DNA of 64,000 nucleotides, from contig NZ_SJJR01000001.1 of assembly GCF_004331455.1 (NCBI RefSeq), positions 558,001-622,000 on the forward strand, written 5' to 3'. The notes beneath the pieces are model-generated. The model did no database searches, was not told the DNA's origin, and was given only the letters and a program-made list of their open reading frames with translations. The DNA comes from Micromonospora zingiberis (GTDB taxonomy: Bacteria; Actinomycetota; Actinomycetes; Mycobacteriales; Micromonosporaceae). Each line of letters begins with the position of its first letter. Position 1 is the first letter of the stretch. Shown one piece after another: positions 34,619 to 43,825 of the stretch. The position numbers and the translations under genes are program-made.

Positions 34619-35043
34619 CGGTTCAGGCGCTCAGCGAGCTTGTCCGGGCGTTGGCCCGAGCTGACTGGGATTCTGCCGAGGCGCTTGTCGCGGAGATCGG
34701 CCGTGGCGGCTGGATCGGTGGCCTCCAGGTCATCGGTGCGGCGTTCACCCTCGCCGTCAACCGCTACTTTGGCCCCGGCACCACCCCGACCGATGTAGCC
34801 GCTTGGGTGGCCACAACCCGCGCCCGATACGACGAGGGCGACACCCTGCCGGCCCTTGAGATGGAAGGTCTCATCCGAGCCGCTCTCGGTGAGCCGCAAC
34901 TGGTCGACAACATCCCAGCCGAGACCATGATCGCCGCCGAGATCTTCGTACTTGGACAACTGCTCCTAGAGATGACGCTGACTCCGGACGAACTCAACGA
35001 GTTCGTGGCAGAGGCAGAGGAGGTCGCGGCCGAGTACATGTAG
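34615..35043 (+). CDS. Unknown 142-residue protein, fourth of four-gene operon
   Basis: A 142-residue acidic, helical protein (MTVQALSELVRALARADWDS ... LTPDELNEFVAEAEEVAAEYM) with no signal peptide and no motif that I recognise. ATG 34615 overlaps the stop of the third gene by four bases, so I prefer it to GTG/ATG codons further upstream. It differs from the other three. It closes the operon; no clear terminator follows. Confidence 0.7.
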   Translation: MTVQALSELVRALARADWDSAEALVAEIGRGGWIGGLQVIGAAFTLAVNRYFGPGTTPTDVAAWVATTRARYDEGDTLPALEMEGLIRAALGEPQLVDNIPAETMIAAEIFVLGQLLLEMTLTPDELNEFVAEAEEVAAEYM

Positions 35044-35992
35044 GCGTTAGATGATCATTTCGTGCGTACCGATCCATAGGGTGAACAGGTACCACCGGCC
35101 ACTCACTCAGCGAATCCCCAGCTCAGAGCCTTGACATCAGACTATGTAATCGCCCTGCCCTGGCTCCTCCCACACCATCCACGTCTGTCCGGATGAGACC
35201 GTAGCCACTAGGGCCGAGCGGGGCAACGGAATCGACCACTACTCCTCCCCTCGGACAGCGAGCCACGCTACGCGTTCCCACCGCCAGCCCATGATGGCGT
35301 CGACGTCCTCCAGTCCGGCCGGCACGATGATCATCCGGCGGCTTCTTCGGGCCGGAGCCTGGCGATTATTGCCAGGTTCCCATGGGGGGGGTGACGACTT
35401 GATTCCGGTCGCCAACAACGGGTTGAAGGGGACGCGTACCGGTCGGTGCTCAGTGTTGCTGGTGCGAATGTGCAGCAAGATCGACGTGCAGACCTGGCAG
35501 AACGAAGGCTACGGGAGCGACCTCCCCTCAGCCCTACGAATCGGCGGGTCTGCCGTCGGACCACAGTGACTCGAAGTGCTCCACGTACCGGTCGAACATG
35601 CCGCCGTCCTGCACACGCCGCAGGTGCAGTGTCACGGAGTCCTGTCCGAGCCCGGCACCGATGTGCGTGGCCACGATGGCCTCTTCGCCAAAGATCCACA
35701 CAGACATGGCGATATGGCGATTGGACAACCGAACCGGAACCGCATGATGCGCCGAGCGGAAGGCCCCAGGGCCGCGCAGTCGGCCTTGCGCTTGGTGCCG
35801 TCCTCGGCGGCGGTGTGGCGCTCGCCGCCCGCTACCTCGGCCGGCACGGTCGCGCTACCGGCGGAAGAGGCTGAACCCGCACAACGGCGGCGCCAGATGT
35901 GCCGCGCCGTCGTCGCTGGGTGCCTGTGCGGAACACCCGCTTGTTAAGAAGGGGCCCGTGCTATGCACGAGGCGTTAAGCAGGTGCCCTTCC
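35044..35992. other. 949-base region of gene debris at island edge
   Basis: No intact gene is supported. It contains the truncated regulator remnant at 35534-35728 (reverse strand). A reverse frame ending at 35239 carries MIIVPAGLEDVDAIMGWRWERVAWLAVRGEE in two blocks, looks protein-like and may be the end of another lost gene. The mixed composition and overlapping broken frames fit a recombination scar. Confidence 0.55.
35534..35728 (-). pseudogene. C-terminal remnant of a regulator-type protein (DUF5919-like)
   Basis: The reverse frame ends SVWIFGEEAIVATHIGAG, LGQDSVTLHLRRVQDGGMFD, RYVEHFESLWSDGRPAD. This closely resembles the C-terminal effector region of actinobacterial XRE-type regulators (DUF5919-like, from memory). 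The preceding HTH and linker are missing: upstream the frame becomes incoherent. It is probably a decayed copy rather than a functional 64-residue protein. Confidence 0.6.
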
Positions 35993-37618
35993 TTACACCG
36001 TGAGGTCGCGGCGGCGGTACGTAACCAGGCCGAGGGTGAGCAGGGCGGCGGCTGCGGCGGTGAGGGTGAGCAGGGGCAGCAGCGTCGGATCGGTGGCGGG
36101 TACGGAGGGGACGTGGGTGTAGGGGGACAGGTCGAGTACGGCCTGCGGCAGGTCGAGCACCGGGCCGAGTTGGCCGAGCAGCAGGAAGGCGATCAGCAGC
36201 GTCCAGCTCAGCGCGACCGACCAGCGCGGCAGTACGCCGAACAGGGCGGTGACCACGCCGGCGACCACCAGCAGGGCCGGTAGCCGCAGCAGCGCCGCGC
36301 CGGCCAGTTCCACCGCCCAGCCGATCGGGTCACCGGCGGCCGCCCCGTAGCCGAGGCCGGTGGTGACGCCGGCCAGCAGCACCAACGCCGACGCGCCGAG
36401 GATGGCGCCGAGCACCTGCGTACCGAGCCATCGGGTGCGGCTGACGGCGGTGGCGAGCAGCGCTTCGAGGATGCCGTCGGACTCGTCGTTGCGGGTCCGC
36501 AGCAGGGCCTGCACGACGTACGCCCCGATGGTCAACGCGAACAGCCCGAGCATCGCGGCCAGGTACGCGTCGACAAGTTCCGCACCGCCACCGAGCTGGG
36601 CGATCACCTCGGCCGCCTGCGGATTCTCGGCGATCATGGCGTCGACCTCGTTCCCGGCCACGCCCATGGCGAGGCCGAGCACGCCCACCGCGACCGCCCA
36701 GCCGGCCAGCGCGCCCCGGTGCAGTCGCCAGGTCAGCCCGGCCGGGCTGAGCAGTCCGGCCGCGGCCCGGGCGGGTCCACGACGCGCGGCGAGCAGACCC
36801 GCACCGACGTCTCGGCGCTCGGCCAACAGGTAGGCCACGGCGATCCCGGCGACGAGCAGGGCGAGCGGTAGGGCGAGAACCCACCAGCGTTCCGCGCCGA
36901 AGGCCCGGATCTGGGTGCCCCAGCCCAGCGGGGACAGCCAGCTGGGCCAGGCGCTGTCCAGGCGGGTGCCGCCGGCACCGCGCTCGCCGAGCACGTCACC
37001 GGCGGCCCGCAGCAGGAACGCGACACCGACCGTGGCGGCGGCGAGGGCGTTCGCGCCTCGGGAGGTGACCGAGAGCTGGGCGGTGACGGCGGCGACGCCG
37101 GTGAAGGCGACGCCGACTCCACCGATCGCCGCCGCCGCGGCCACCGATCCGGCGACCGGCAGGCCGGTGCCGACGAGGGCCAGGGCGAGCAGCGCGGCGG
37201 CCATCAGGTTGGCGCCCACCACCACGACCAGGGCGGCGGTGAGCAGGGCGTACCGGCCGACCGGAGCGGCGCCGAGCAGTTCGGCGCGACCGGTCTCCTC
37301 GTTCTGCCGGGTGTGCCGGATCACGGCGAAGGTGCTGAGCAGGGCGGCGAGCAGCGCCAGCGTCAGGTACGACTCGGTGACCACCACGGCGCCGAGTTCG
37401 GTGCTGGCGATGGGGCCGTTGAACGCCCGGGCGACCACGCTGGTGATCACCGTTTCGGCGTACCCGAGGCGGGTCTGCTCGTCGGGATAGAGCCCGGCGA
37501 CGCTCTCGGCGAGGGCGTACCCGATCAGGGGCGTGCCGAGCACCCAGATGCCCAGCCGGATCCGGTCGCGGCGGACGGCGAGCCGGGCCAGCCGGCCGGT
37601 GCCGGTGAAGGTGCTCAT
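35993..37618 (-). CDS. ABC-2 type exporter permease
   Basis: A 541-residue polytopic membrane protein with about twelve hydrophobic segments in two homologous halves, typical of the permease subunit of actinomycete antibiotic/multidrug ABC exporters. An internal loop RHTRQNEETGRAELLGAAPVGR matches the family pattern (RxEExxGRxELL). It overlaps the ATPase gene by four bases. It ends close to the debris region at 35044-35992, so the unit borders the island. Confidence 0.88.
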   Translation of the reverse strand: MSTFTGTGRLARLAVRRDRIRLGIWVLGTPLIGYALAESVAGLYPDEQTRLGYAETVITSVVARAFNGPIASTELGAVVVTESYLTLALLAALLSTFAVIRHTRQNEETGRAELLGAAPVGRYALLTAALVVVVGANLMAAALLALALVGTGLPVAGSVAAAAAIGGVGVAFTGVAAVTAQLSVTSRGANALAAATVGVAFLLRAAGDVLGERGAGGTRLDSAWPSWLSPLGWGTQIRAFGAERWWVLALPLALLVAGIAVAYLLAERRDVGAGLLAARRGPARAAAGLLSPAGLTWRLHRGALAGWAVAVGVLGLAMGVAGNEVDAMIAENPQAAEVIAQLGGGAELVDAYLAAMLGLFALTIGAYVVQALLRTRNDESDGILEALLATAVSRTRWLGTQVLGAILGASALVLLAGVTTGLGYGAAAGDPIGWAVELAGAALLRLPALLVVAGVVTALFGVLPRWSVALSWTLLIAFLLLGQLGPVLDLPQAVLDLSPYTHVPSVPATDPTLLPLLTLTAAAAALLTLGLVTYRRRDLTV

Positions 37619-38517
37619 CGGTCACCGCCGCCGTTGACGGTGTCGCCGTAGTGCCGCAGGAACAGCTCCTCCAGGGTGGGCGGTGCGCTGGTCAGGGCGC
37701 GGACCTGGAAGCGGACCAGGTGGCCGAGCAGCGTGTCGAGGTGGGCGGGCTCGACCTCCAGCCGGACCCGACCGTCGACCGCCCGGACCTCGTGCACTCC
37801 GGGCAGGTCGGTCACCCCGGTGAGGGGACGTACGGTCTCGACGGTGACCGTGGTGCGGGCCAGGTGCCGCAGTTCGGCGAGGGTGCCGGACTCCACGATG
37901 CGCCCCTCGCGGATGATGCTGACCCGGTCGCAGAGCGCCTCGACCTCGGCCAGCACATGGCTGGAGAGCAGCACGCTGGCGCCGGCCCGGGTGAGCTGGC
38001 GTACCTCCTCCTGGAACACCGCCTCCATCAGTGGGTCCAGCCCGGAGGTGGGCTCGTCCAACACGTACAGCTCGACGTCGGAGGCGAAGGCGGCGACGAT
38101 GGCGACCTTCTGCCGGTTGCCCTTGGAGTAGGTGCGGCACTTCTTCGTGGGATCCAGGTCGAAGCGGCGCAGCAGTTCGTCGCGTCGGCGCTCGTCGAGG
38201 CCACCGCGTAGGGCGCCGAACAGGTCGATCGCCTCGCCGCCGGAGAGGTTGGGCCAGAGGTTGACGTCGCCCGGCACGTACGCCAGGCGTCGGTGCAGCG
38301 CGACCGCGTCCCGCCACGGGTCGCCGTCGAGGACCCTCACCTGCCCGGAGTCTCGGCGGAGCAGGCCGAGCAGGATCCGGATGGTGGTGGACTTGCCAGC
38401 GCCGTTGGGTCCGAGGAAGCCGTGCACCTCCCCCGGTTCCACCCGCAGGTCGAGCCCGTCGAGCGCGCGTACGCTGCCGAACGTCTTGACCAGGTTGTCG
38501 ATGGAGATCACGGACAT
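37615..38517 (-). CDS. ABC exporter ATP-binding protein
   Basis: A 300-residue ABC ATPase with Walker A GPNGAGKST, Q-loop YVPGDVNLWPNL, signature YSKGNRQK (in place of LSGGQ), Walker B LYVLDEPTSGLDP and H-loop SSHVL, as usual in antibiotic exporters of the DrrA type. It energises the permease encoded next. It is divergent from a TetR gene, with a palindromic candidate operator between, so TetR repression is likely. Confidence 0.93.
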   Translation of the reverse strand: MSVISIDNLVKTFGSVRALDGLDLRVEPGEVHGFLGPNGAGKSTTIRILLGLLRRDSGQVRVLDGDPWRDAVALHRRLAYVPGDVNLWPNLSGGEAIDLFGALRGGLDERRRDELLRRFDLDPTKKCRTYSKGNRQKVAIVAAFASDVELYVLDEPTSGLDPLMEAVFQEEVRQLTRAGASVLLSSHVLAEVEALCDRVSIIREGRIVESGTLAELRHLARTTVTVETVRPLTGVTDLPGVHEVRAVDGRVRLEVEPAHLDTLLGHLVRFQVRALTSAPPTLEELFLRHYGDTVNGGGDR

Positions 38518-38553
38518 GGACGCCTCCCCGTCGTACCGCTGCGACTCACTGTA

Positions 38554-38601
38554 CTGACCGATGGTAAGGGATCGGCGCCAGGCCGACCATCCGGCGGTCA
38601 G
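38554..38601. promoter_or_regulatory. Candidate TetR operator
   Basis: An imperfect inverted repeat with arms CTGACCG-ATGGT (38554-38565) and ACCAT-ccgg-CGGTCAG (38586-38601) in the 104-base divergent gap between the exporter and TetR genes. Position and symmetry suggest autoregulation and exporter control. Confidence 0.45.
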
Positions 38602-38621
38602 CAGCGGCTACGCTGAGCGCC

Positions 38622-39602
38622 ATGACCTGGGCGGAGACCGACGGCACCCGCGGCCGAATCCTGCGCGCCGCGTTCGACCTGTTCGCCGAGCAGGGCTACC
38701 AGCGCACCTCGCTGCGCCAGATCGCCGAGCGGCTCGAACTGACCAAGGCCGCGATCCTCTACCACTTCCCCAGCAAGGGACACCTGCTCACCGCCCTGGC
38801 CGAACCGATGGTCGGCGACCTGGAGAAGCTGGTGGACGCCGCCGGGGCGCTGCCACCCGAGCAGGCCAGGTGGCGGCTGCTGGAGGACTGGGTGGACACC
38901 ATGCTCGAACATCGCGGTCCGCTCGGCATGCTCCTGCACGACCTCGCGCTCGTCGACCAGGGCAGCACGTACCACCGTCTGGTGCGGATCGCGATGCGGG
39001 CCAACGAGATCCTCGCCGGCCCGCGTGCCAGCCGCCGCGACCGGGTCCGCGCGGTGCAGGCCATCGCGATGTGCAGCGACCCGGTGGTGTTCCTCATGGA
39101 GGTGCCCGCGCCGGTGCTGCGCGCCGACATGCTCGACGGCGTCCGCCGGCTGTTGGCCGACGCGCCGGGCGACGACTCCTGCCTTGGCGGGCCCGACGGT
39201 GACGCCGGACGGGCGGCTGTCGATGCGGGCCCGACGCCGGCTCCGGCCGTCCGCACCGGTGGCGGCTCCACCCTCGACGATGGGTCCACGCGCGCCCGCA
39301 CCGGCACGGCGGTCGACGGCGCGGCTGCCTCCGGCGGCAACGGTGCGGTGGTCGACGGCGACGCTGCCTTCGGCGGCGACGGCCCGGGTCGGGTCGACGG
39401 CGCGGCCGGGGCGGTACGGGTGGGCCGACGGCGACCCGGCCGGCCCCGGTCGATGAGCCCGGAGCAGTTGTCGGCGGCCCGCCGGATGCACGAGACGGGC
39501 AGCCATTCCATCGACGAGATCGCCGCCGCCTGCGGGGTCTCCCGGGCCACCCTCTACCGGTATCTCAATTCGTCGGGCAATAACGAGACGGTTTTGAGTT
39601 AG
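38622..39602 (+). CDS. TetR-family regulator with a second, recombinase-type HTH at the C-terminus
   Basis: A 326-residue regulator. Residues 8-60 are the TetR HTH (ILRAAFDLFAEQGYQRTSLR, QIAERLELTKAAILYHFPSK), followed by a helical ligand domain to about residue 185. A long Gly/Ala/Asp-rich linker (about 190-265) then leads to GRPRSMSPEQ ... SIDEIAAACGVSRATLYRYLN, the Hin/resolvase-type HTH_7 motif. Two DNA-binding domains in one chain are unusual. Divergent orientation and a palindrome upstream point to control of the adjacent ABC exporter. A strong terminator follows the stop. Confidence 0.88.
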   Translation: MTWAETDGTRGRILRAAFDLFAEQGYQRTSLRQIAERLELTKAAILYHFPSKGHLLTALAEPMVGDLEKLVDAAGALPPEQARWRLLEDWVDTMLEHRGPLGMLLHDLALVDQGSTYHRLVRIAMRANEILAGPRASRRDRVRAVQAIAMCSDPVVFLMEVPAPVLRADMLDGVRRLLADAPGDDSCLGGPDGDAGRAAVDAGPTPAPAVRTGGGSTLDDGSTRARTGTAVDGAAASGGNGAVVDGDAAFGGDGPGRVDGAAGAVRVGRRRPGRPRSMSPEQLSAARRMHETGSHSIDEIAAACGVSRATLYRYLNSSGNNETVLS

Positions 39603-39606
39603 TTTT

Positions 39607-39657
39607 GAGACGCCGCGACCCTCCACCGGCTCCGGCGGAGGGTCGCGGCAGCGTCTC
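39607..39657. terminator. Bidirectional hairpin terminator
   Basis: Inverted repeat with arms GAGACGC + CGCGACCCTCC (39607-39624) and GGAGGGTCGCG (39637-39647) + GCGTCTC (39651-39657), interrupted by three bases. It lies between the TetR gene and the convergent phosphoesterase gene and overlaps the latter's stop codon. Confidence 0.85.
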
Positions 39658-40987
39658 AGCGCACCAGGCCGATCCCGGCGTACGCGCGGTCGTGCGCCGG
39701 GAAGCCCTCGTCGGTGTGCGGCGCGTAGATCCAGGTACGCAGCGAATCCGCCGCCGTGTCGACCTCGACCAGCCGTACCGGGTTGGTCCGTCGGGAGTGG
39801 AAGGTCTGTAGGAACGAGTAGACCCGATTGCCGTGCACGCCGGTGTCCACCCGCGCCGCCGCCGTGCCCGTGTGCCCGGAGAAGACGAACCGGATGTTGG
39901 GATACTGGCGCACCAGGTTGTCGAAGACGTACTGCGGGCTCGTGGAGCCGAACCCGGCGCTCTGCCCGATGGTCGCGTCGCTTTCCAGGTAGTGGTGGGT
40001 CACGACGACGACGTTGTGCCGTGGGTGGGCGGCGACGACGCCCCGTGCCCAGGCGACCGCCGCCCGGCGGGGCCACAACTCCAGGGTCAGCACCAGCCAG
40101 CGCACTCCCCCGGCCGTGTAGGTGGCGTAGGCGTTGTCGACCTTGCCCGCCTCGAACTGGCCCCGCACCGCGCCGAAGCGTTCGGCGGTGAAGTACCGGT
40201 TGAACACCGTGGTGTCGCGCAACAGCGGCCCGGCCGGCCGCCGCGGCTCGCCGTCCGGGCCGAAGATCTGCGTGTCGTGGTTACCGACGGCCAGCGTGTA
40301 CGGCACCCCGGCCCGCTCCAGCGGTCGCAGTGCGCTGCTCGCCCGGACGTACTGGACGTGATCCGGCGTGTCGTAGTTGACCACGTCGCCGGAGTGGGTG
40401 ACGAAGCGCAGGTCGAGCGCGCCGCGCTGCGCCACCAGCCAGTCGACGCGCTGGCGCAACCGGGCGTCCGAGGCGTCCAGCACCTCCTCCTGGGTGTCCG
40501 GCACGACCGCGAAGCTGAACGTGGTGTCGACGGCCGGCGCCGGTTCGATCCGGGCGTACGCCAGGTGCACGTTGCGGTCGCACTCGCTGGTGTACCGGTC
40601 GTTGACCAGCTCGATCCGGACGCTGTACTGCCCTTCGGGCAGCACCGAGCCGACCCGGTAGGCGCCGTAGTCCGTGGCGCTGGCCACGGACACCTCGCCG
40701 AGCGGGGCACCGTCCACGCTCACCCGGATGGTCGGCCACCCGTCGCAGTGGTCGCCGATCGCGCCCACCACCAACGATCCGGCGCCCTGCACCGTGGTCA
40801 GCGCATAGCTGGCGTTGTGCCACAGGGTGGCATGGGTGCCCGACGGCGGCTCCGGGCTCCCGGTGGCCGGCTGGATCGTCCCGTTGACCACAGTGAACGG
40901 CGACGGCGCGGCCGCGTTCGCCGAGCCCGTCAGCACTCCGCCCGAAAGTACGACCACGACCGCGACGATCGCGCGCGTGACCCGCAT
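39656..40987 (-). CDS. Secreted calcineurin-like metallophosphoesterase with N-terminal carbohydrate-binding-like domain
   Basis: A 443-residue exported protein. A signal peptide (cleavage near ANA-AAP, residue 26) is followed by a beta-sandwich region of about 110 residues (GIGDHC-like Asp/Cys residues, VSVDGAPLGEVSV) like xylan-binding CBM60/36 modules. The phosphoesterase domain then carries all metal motifs: VPDTQEE, THSGDVVNYD, VGNHDTQ, VVTHHYLE, FSGHTG. The substrate is unknown (phosphate ester or nucleotide outside the cell). The GTG/ATG start at 40987 opens directly on the signal peptide. Confidence 0.87.
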   Translation of the reverse strand: MRVTRAIVAVVVVLSGGVLTGSANAAAPSPFTVVNGTIQPATGSPEPPSGTHATLWHNASYALTTVQGAGSLVVGAIGDHCDGWPTIRVSVDGAPLGEVSVASATDYGAYRVGSVLPEGQYSVRIELVNDRYTSECDRNVHLAYARIEPAPAVDTTFSFAVVPDTQEEVLDASDARLRQRVDWLVAQRGALDLRFVTHSGDVVNYDTPDHVQYVRASSALRPLERAGVPYTLAVGNHDTQIFGPDGEPRRPAGPLLRDTTVFNRYFTAERFGAVRGQFEAGKVDNAYATYTAGGVRWLVLTLELWPRRAAVAWARGVVAAHPRHNVVVVTHHYLESDATIGQSAGFGSTSPQYVFDNLVRQYPNIRFVFSGHTGTAAARVDTGVHGNRVYSFLQTFHSRRTNPVRLVEVDTAADSLRTWIYAPHTDEGFPAHDRAYAGIGLVR

Positions 40988-41118
40988 GGTTGCCCCTCTC
41001 CACGCCTGGCCCCCGTGCCCGACATCGGCATGCTAAGGCAGACCAACCGGACACGCCGGTCAACCAGGCGTCATCAGGCGCTCACGGCGTGTCCGTGAAA
41101 CCTGGTCACCCCGCGAGG

Positions 41119-42636
41119 TCACTCCACGTCCACCCAGTCGAGCGTGCGCCGGACCGCCTTCCGCCAGTTCGCGTACCCGGACGCGCGCTCCTGCGGCGAC
41201 CAGGACGGCTGCCAGCGCCGGCTCTCGTTCCAGTTGTCCCGCAGTTCGTCGGTGTCCTTCCAGAAGCCGACGGCCAGTCCGGCGGCGTACGCGGCACCGA
41301 GGGCCGTGGTCTCGGCGACCACCGGCCGGCTGACCGGTACACCGAGGATGTCCGCCTGCAACTGCATGCACAGGTCGTTGACGGTGACCCCACCGTCGAC
41401 CTTGAGGCACTCCAGGGTCACGCCGGAGTCCTGCGCCATGGCCTCGGCCACGTCCCGGCTCTGGTAACAGATCGCCTCCAGGGTGGCCCGGGCGATGTGA
41501 CCGTCGGTGTGGTAGCGGGACAACCCGACGATGGCGCCCCGGGCGTCGGCCCGCCAGTAGGGGGCGAACAGGCCGGAGAAGGCGGGCACGAAGTAGACCC
41601 CGCCGTTGTCGTCGACCTGGCGGGCGAGGTCCTCGCTCTGCGCGGCGCTACTGATGATCTTGATTTGGTCGCGCAGCCACTGCACGGCGGAGCCGGTGAC
41701 GGCGATGCTGCCCTCCAGCGCGTACACCGGTGCCTCTCCGGCGAACTGGTAGCACACCGTGGTGAGCAGGCCGGCCTCCGAGCGGACGATCTCCGTACCG
41801 GTGTTGAGCAGCATGAAGTTGCCCGTACCGTAGGTGTTCTTGGCCTCGCCCGGCGCGAAGCAGACCTGCCCGACGGTGGCTGCCTGCTGGTCACCCAGAT
41901 CGCCGGTGATCCGGACCGCCCCGGCGAACGGGCCGTTGGGCAGGGTGGTGCCGTAGGCGTGCGGGTCCGAGGAGGGGACGATCTGCGGCAGCATCGCCCG
42001 GGGGATGTCGAAGAACGACAGCAGCTCGTCGTCCCAGTCCAGCGTCTCCAGGTCCATCAGCATGGTGCGGCTGGCGTTGGTGGGGTCGGTGACGTGCGCG
42101 CCACCGTCGACGCCGCCGGTCAGGTGCCAGAGCAGCCAGGTGTCGGTGTTGCCGAAGACCGCCTCGCCGCGCTCGGCAGCCGCCCGTACCCCGTCGACGT
42201 TCTCCAGGATCCACTGGATCTTGCCGGCGGAGAAGTAGGTCGCCGGAGGCACCCCGGCCCTGCGCCGGATGACCGCGCCCCGTCCGTCGCGCTCCAGCGC
42301 GGAGGCGATGCGGTCGGTACGGGTGTCCTGCCAGACGATCGCGTTGTGGTACGGCCGGCCGGTGCGACGATTCCACACCACCGTGGTTTCCCGCTGGTTC
42401 GTGACACCGAGCGCGGCCAGGTCGGTGGCGTCCAGGCTGTGCGTGTTCAGCGCGGTACGCACCACCGTCTGGGTCCGTTCCCAGATCTCCAGCGGGTTGT
42501 GCTCCACCCAGCCGGACCGGGGCAGGATCTGCTGGTGCTCCAGCTGATGGCGACCCACCTCGTTGCCGCCGTGATCGAAGATCATGAAGCGGGTGCTGGT
42601 GGTGCCCTGGTCGATGGCGCCGACGAAGTCAGCCAT
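41119..42636 (-). CDS. glpK: Glycerol kinase
   Basis: A 505-residue FGGY kinase of normal length, with DQGTTSTRF at the N-terminus, [11 protein letters not shown], the [14 protein letters not shown] phosphate loop and [13 protein letters not shown] near the C-terminus. It phosphorylates glycerol to sn-glycerol 3-phosphate with ATP. ATG 42636 has GGGGGA upstream. No glpF or glpD lies beside it, so it seems to be a stand-alone gene. Confidence 0.96.
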   Translation of the reverse strand: MADFVGAIDQGTTSTRFMIFDHGGNEVGRHQLEHQQILPRSGWVEHNPLEIWERTQTVVRTALNTHSLDATDLAALGVTNQRETTVVWNRRTGRPYHNAIVWQDTRTDRIASALERDGRGAVIRRRAGVPPATYFSAGKIQWILENVDGVRAAAERGEAVFGNTDTWLLWHLTGGVDGGAHVTDPTNASRTMLMDLETLDWDDELLSFFDIPRAMLPQIVPSSDPHAYGTTLPNGPFAGAVRITGDLGDQQAATVGQVCFAPGEAKNTYGTGNFMLLNTGTEIVRSEAGLLTTVCYQFAGEAPVYALEGSIAVTGSAVQWLRDQIKIISSAAQSEDLARQVDDNGGVYFVPAFSGLFAPYWRADARGAIVGLSRYHTDGHIARATLEAICYQSRDVAEAMAQDSGVTLECLKVDGGVTVNDLCMQLQADILGVPVSRPVVAETTALGAAYAAGLAVGFWKDTDELRDNWNESRRWQPSWSPQERASGYANWRKAVRRTLDWVDVE

Positions 42637-42867
42637 GTCCGGGTATCCCCCTGTTGTGGTCGTCGCGCCCCGGCCGCTGCGGGCGCCCTGCTCGGCTGCG
42701 CTGTGCCCCACTCCGCTGACGAAGCGTGGCGTGGATTGAAGCAGAGCAAAGCACGGCCCGGCCCCGGTCGCCACCACTGTCACCGCGCCGCCGGACCGGG
42801 CGACGACCGCCCGGACCGTTCGCTGGCCGCACCGCGCGAGTGATCCCGGTCACCACGGCTGGCGTGA

Positions 42868-43227
42868 TCAATGCCGCTGGAAGAGGCAGAACTCGTTGCC
42901 CTCCGGGTCCGCCAGAACCGTCCAGCGCGACAGCGTACGCACCACCGTGGCACCCGCCGCGACGACCGTCGCGAGTTCCCCGTCCTCGATCGCCAGGTCC
43001 AGGTGCACCCGACCGACCGGTGGCAACTCCTGCGCCGGCGCGATCCAGATGTCCGGGCCGTCACCGTCCGGGTCGGTCAGCAGCACCGACTCGGTCGGCC
43101 CCAGCGAGCGCGCGGCAAGCTTGGCACGGTCCGCGGGTGCGACGGGCAGTCCGGTGACCGTGCTCCAGAACGGAGCGATCAGGTACGGGTCGCGGCAGTG
43201 GATCACGATCGCGGCGAGCTGCGGCAT
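42868..43227 (-). CDS. VOC-family (glyoxalase-like) protein
   Basis: A 119-residue protein with two beta-alpha-beta-beta-beta units of the vicinal oxygen chelate fold. It begins AAIVIHCRDPYLIAPFW and ends TVLADPEGNEFCLFQ, the signature of the Glyoxalase_6 group common in actinomycetes. ATG 43227 is chosen because it opens at the first strand; the frame runs further upstream without family similarity. Metal ligand and substrate unknown. Confidence 0.82.
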   Translation of the reverse strand: MPQLAAIVIHCRDPYLIAPFWSTVTGLPVAPADRAKLAARSLGPTESVLLTDPDGDGPDIWIAPAQELPPVGRVHLDLAIEDGELATVVAAGATVVRTLSRWTVLADPEGNEFCLFQRH

Positions 43228-43322
43228 TCGATCATCGTATCGGCCCCCTTGCCAGGTCAGACCGGGGTCCCTTGCCGTCTGGCAAGGGTCGCGGATGTCG
43301 CTGGACAACGTAATCTGCCAGC

Positions 43323-43802
43323 ATGAACAACCTCGGCCGACCGGACGCCAGCGGCCCGAGCGGCCCGTCACCCGGCGGTGACGAGGGCGCCCCACTGCTG
43401 TCGCTGGCCTTCACCGGGCAGACGGTGACCGCACTGCGGCACCTGCTCGCCACGCGGATCGTCGCTGCGGGCCTGCGCGGCGACGCGGCCGAGGATCTCG
43501 TTCTGGCCGTCCACGAACTGGTCACCAACGCCGTGCTGCACGGCGGTGGCCAGGGTCGACTCGAACTGTTCCGGCGCGCCGACCGGCTGGTCTGCGAGGT
43601 CACCGACCACGGGCCCGGCGGCGCCGACCTGACGGTGCACCTGCCGGCCACCAACACCCCGGGCGGCCGGGGACTCTGGTTGGCTCATCAGCTGACCGGA
43701 GCACTGACCCTCACCCACCGGCCGGACGGCATGACCGCCACGGTCACCGCTCCGCTGATCGTGGACGGCACGCTCGGCGAGGGCGGGCTGCCGCACCGCT
43801 AG
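43323..43802 (+). CDS. HATPase-domain regulatory protein (anti-sigma / RsbW-like)
   Basis: A 159-residue GHKL ATPase without membrane or receiver domain: N box HELVTNAVLHGG, DHGPGG, and GGRGLWLAHQL. Such stand-alone proteins act as anti-sigma factors or serine kinases of STAS proteins in actinomycetes. Two STAS proteins are encoded at 3576 and 4430 in this window, but 39 kb away, so a partnership is only possible. Start ATG 43323. Confidence 0.85.
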   Translation: MNNLGRPDASGPSGPSPGGDEGAPLLSLAFTGQTVTALRHLLATRIVAAGLRGDAAEDLVLAVHELVTNAVLHGGGQGRLELFRRADRLVCEVTDHGPGGADLTVHLPATNTPGGRGLWLAHQLTGALTLTHRPDGMTATVTAPLIVDGTLGEGGLPHR

Positions 43803-43825
43803 GGCGGCCGGCAGCCCGCACCCGG

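Noticed and set aside
25672..35992. Integrase, transposase or tRNA attachment site bordering the island
   Set aside because: No recombinase gene, no tRNA and no direct repeat pair were seen at the borders, so the island mechanism remains unassigned.
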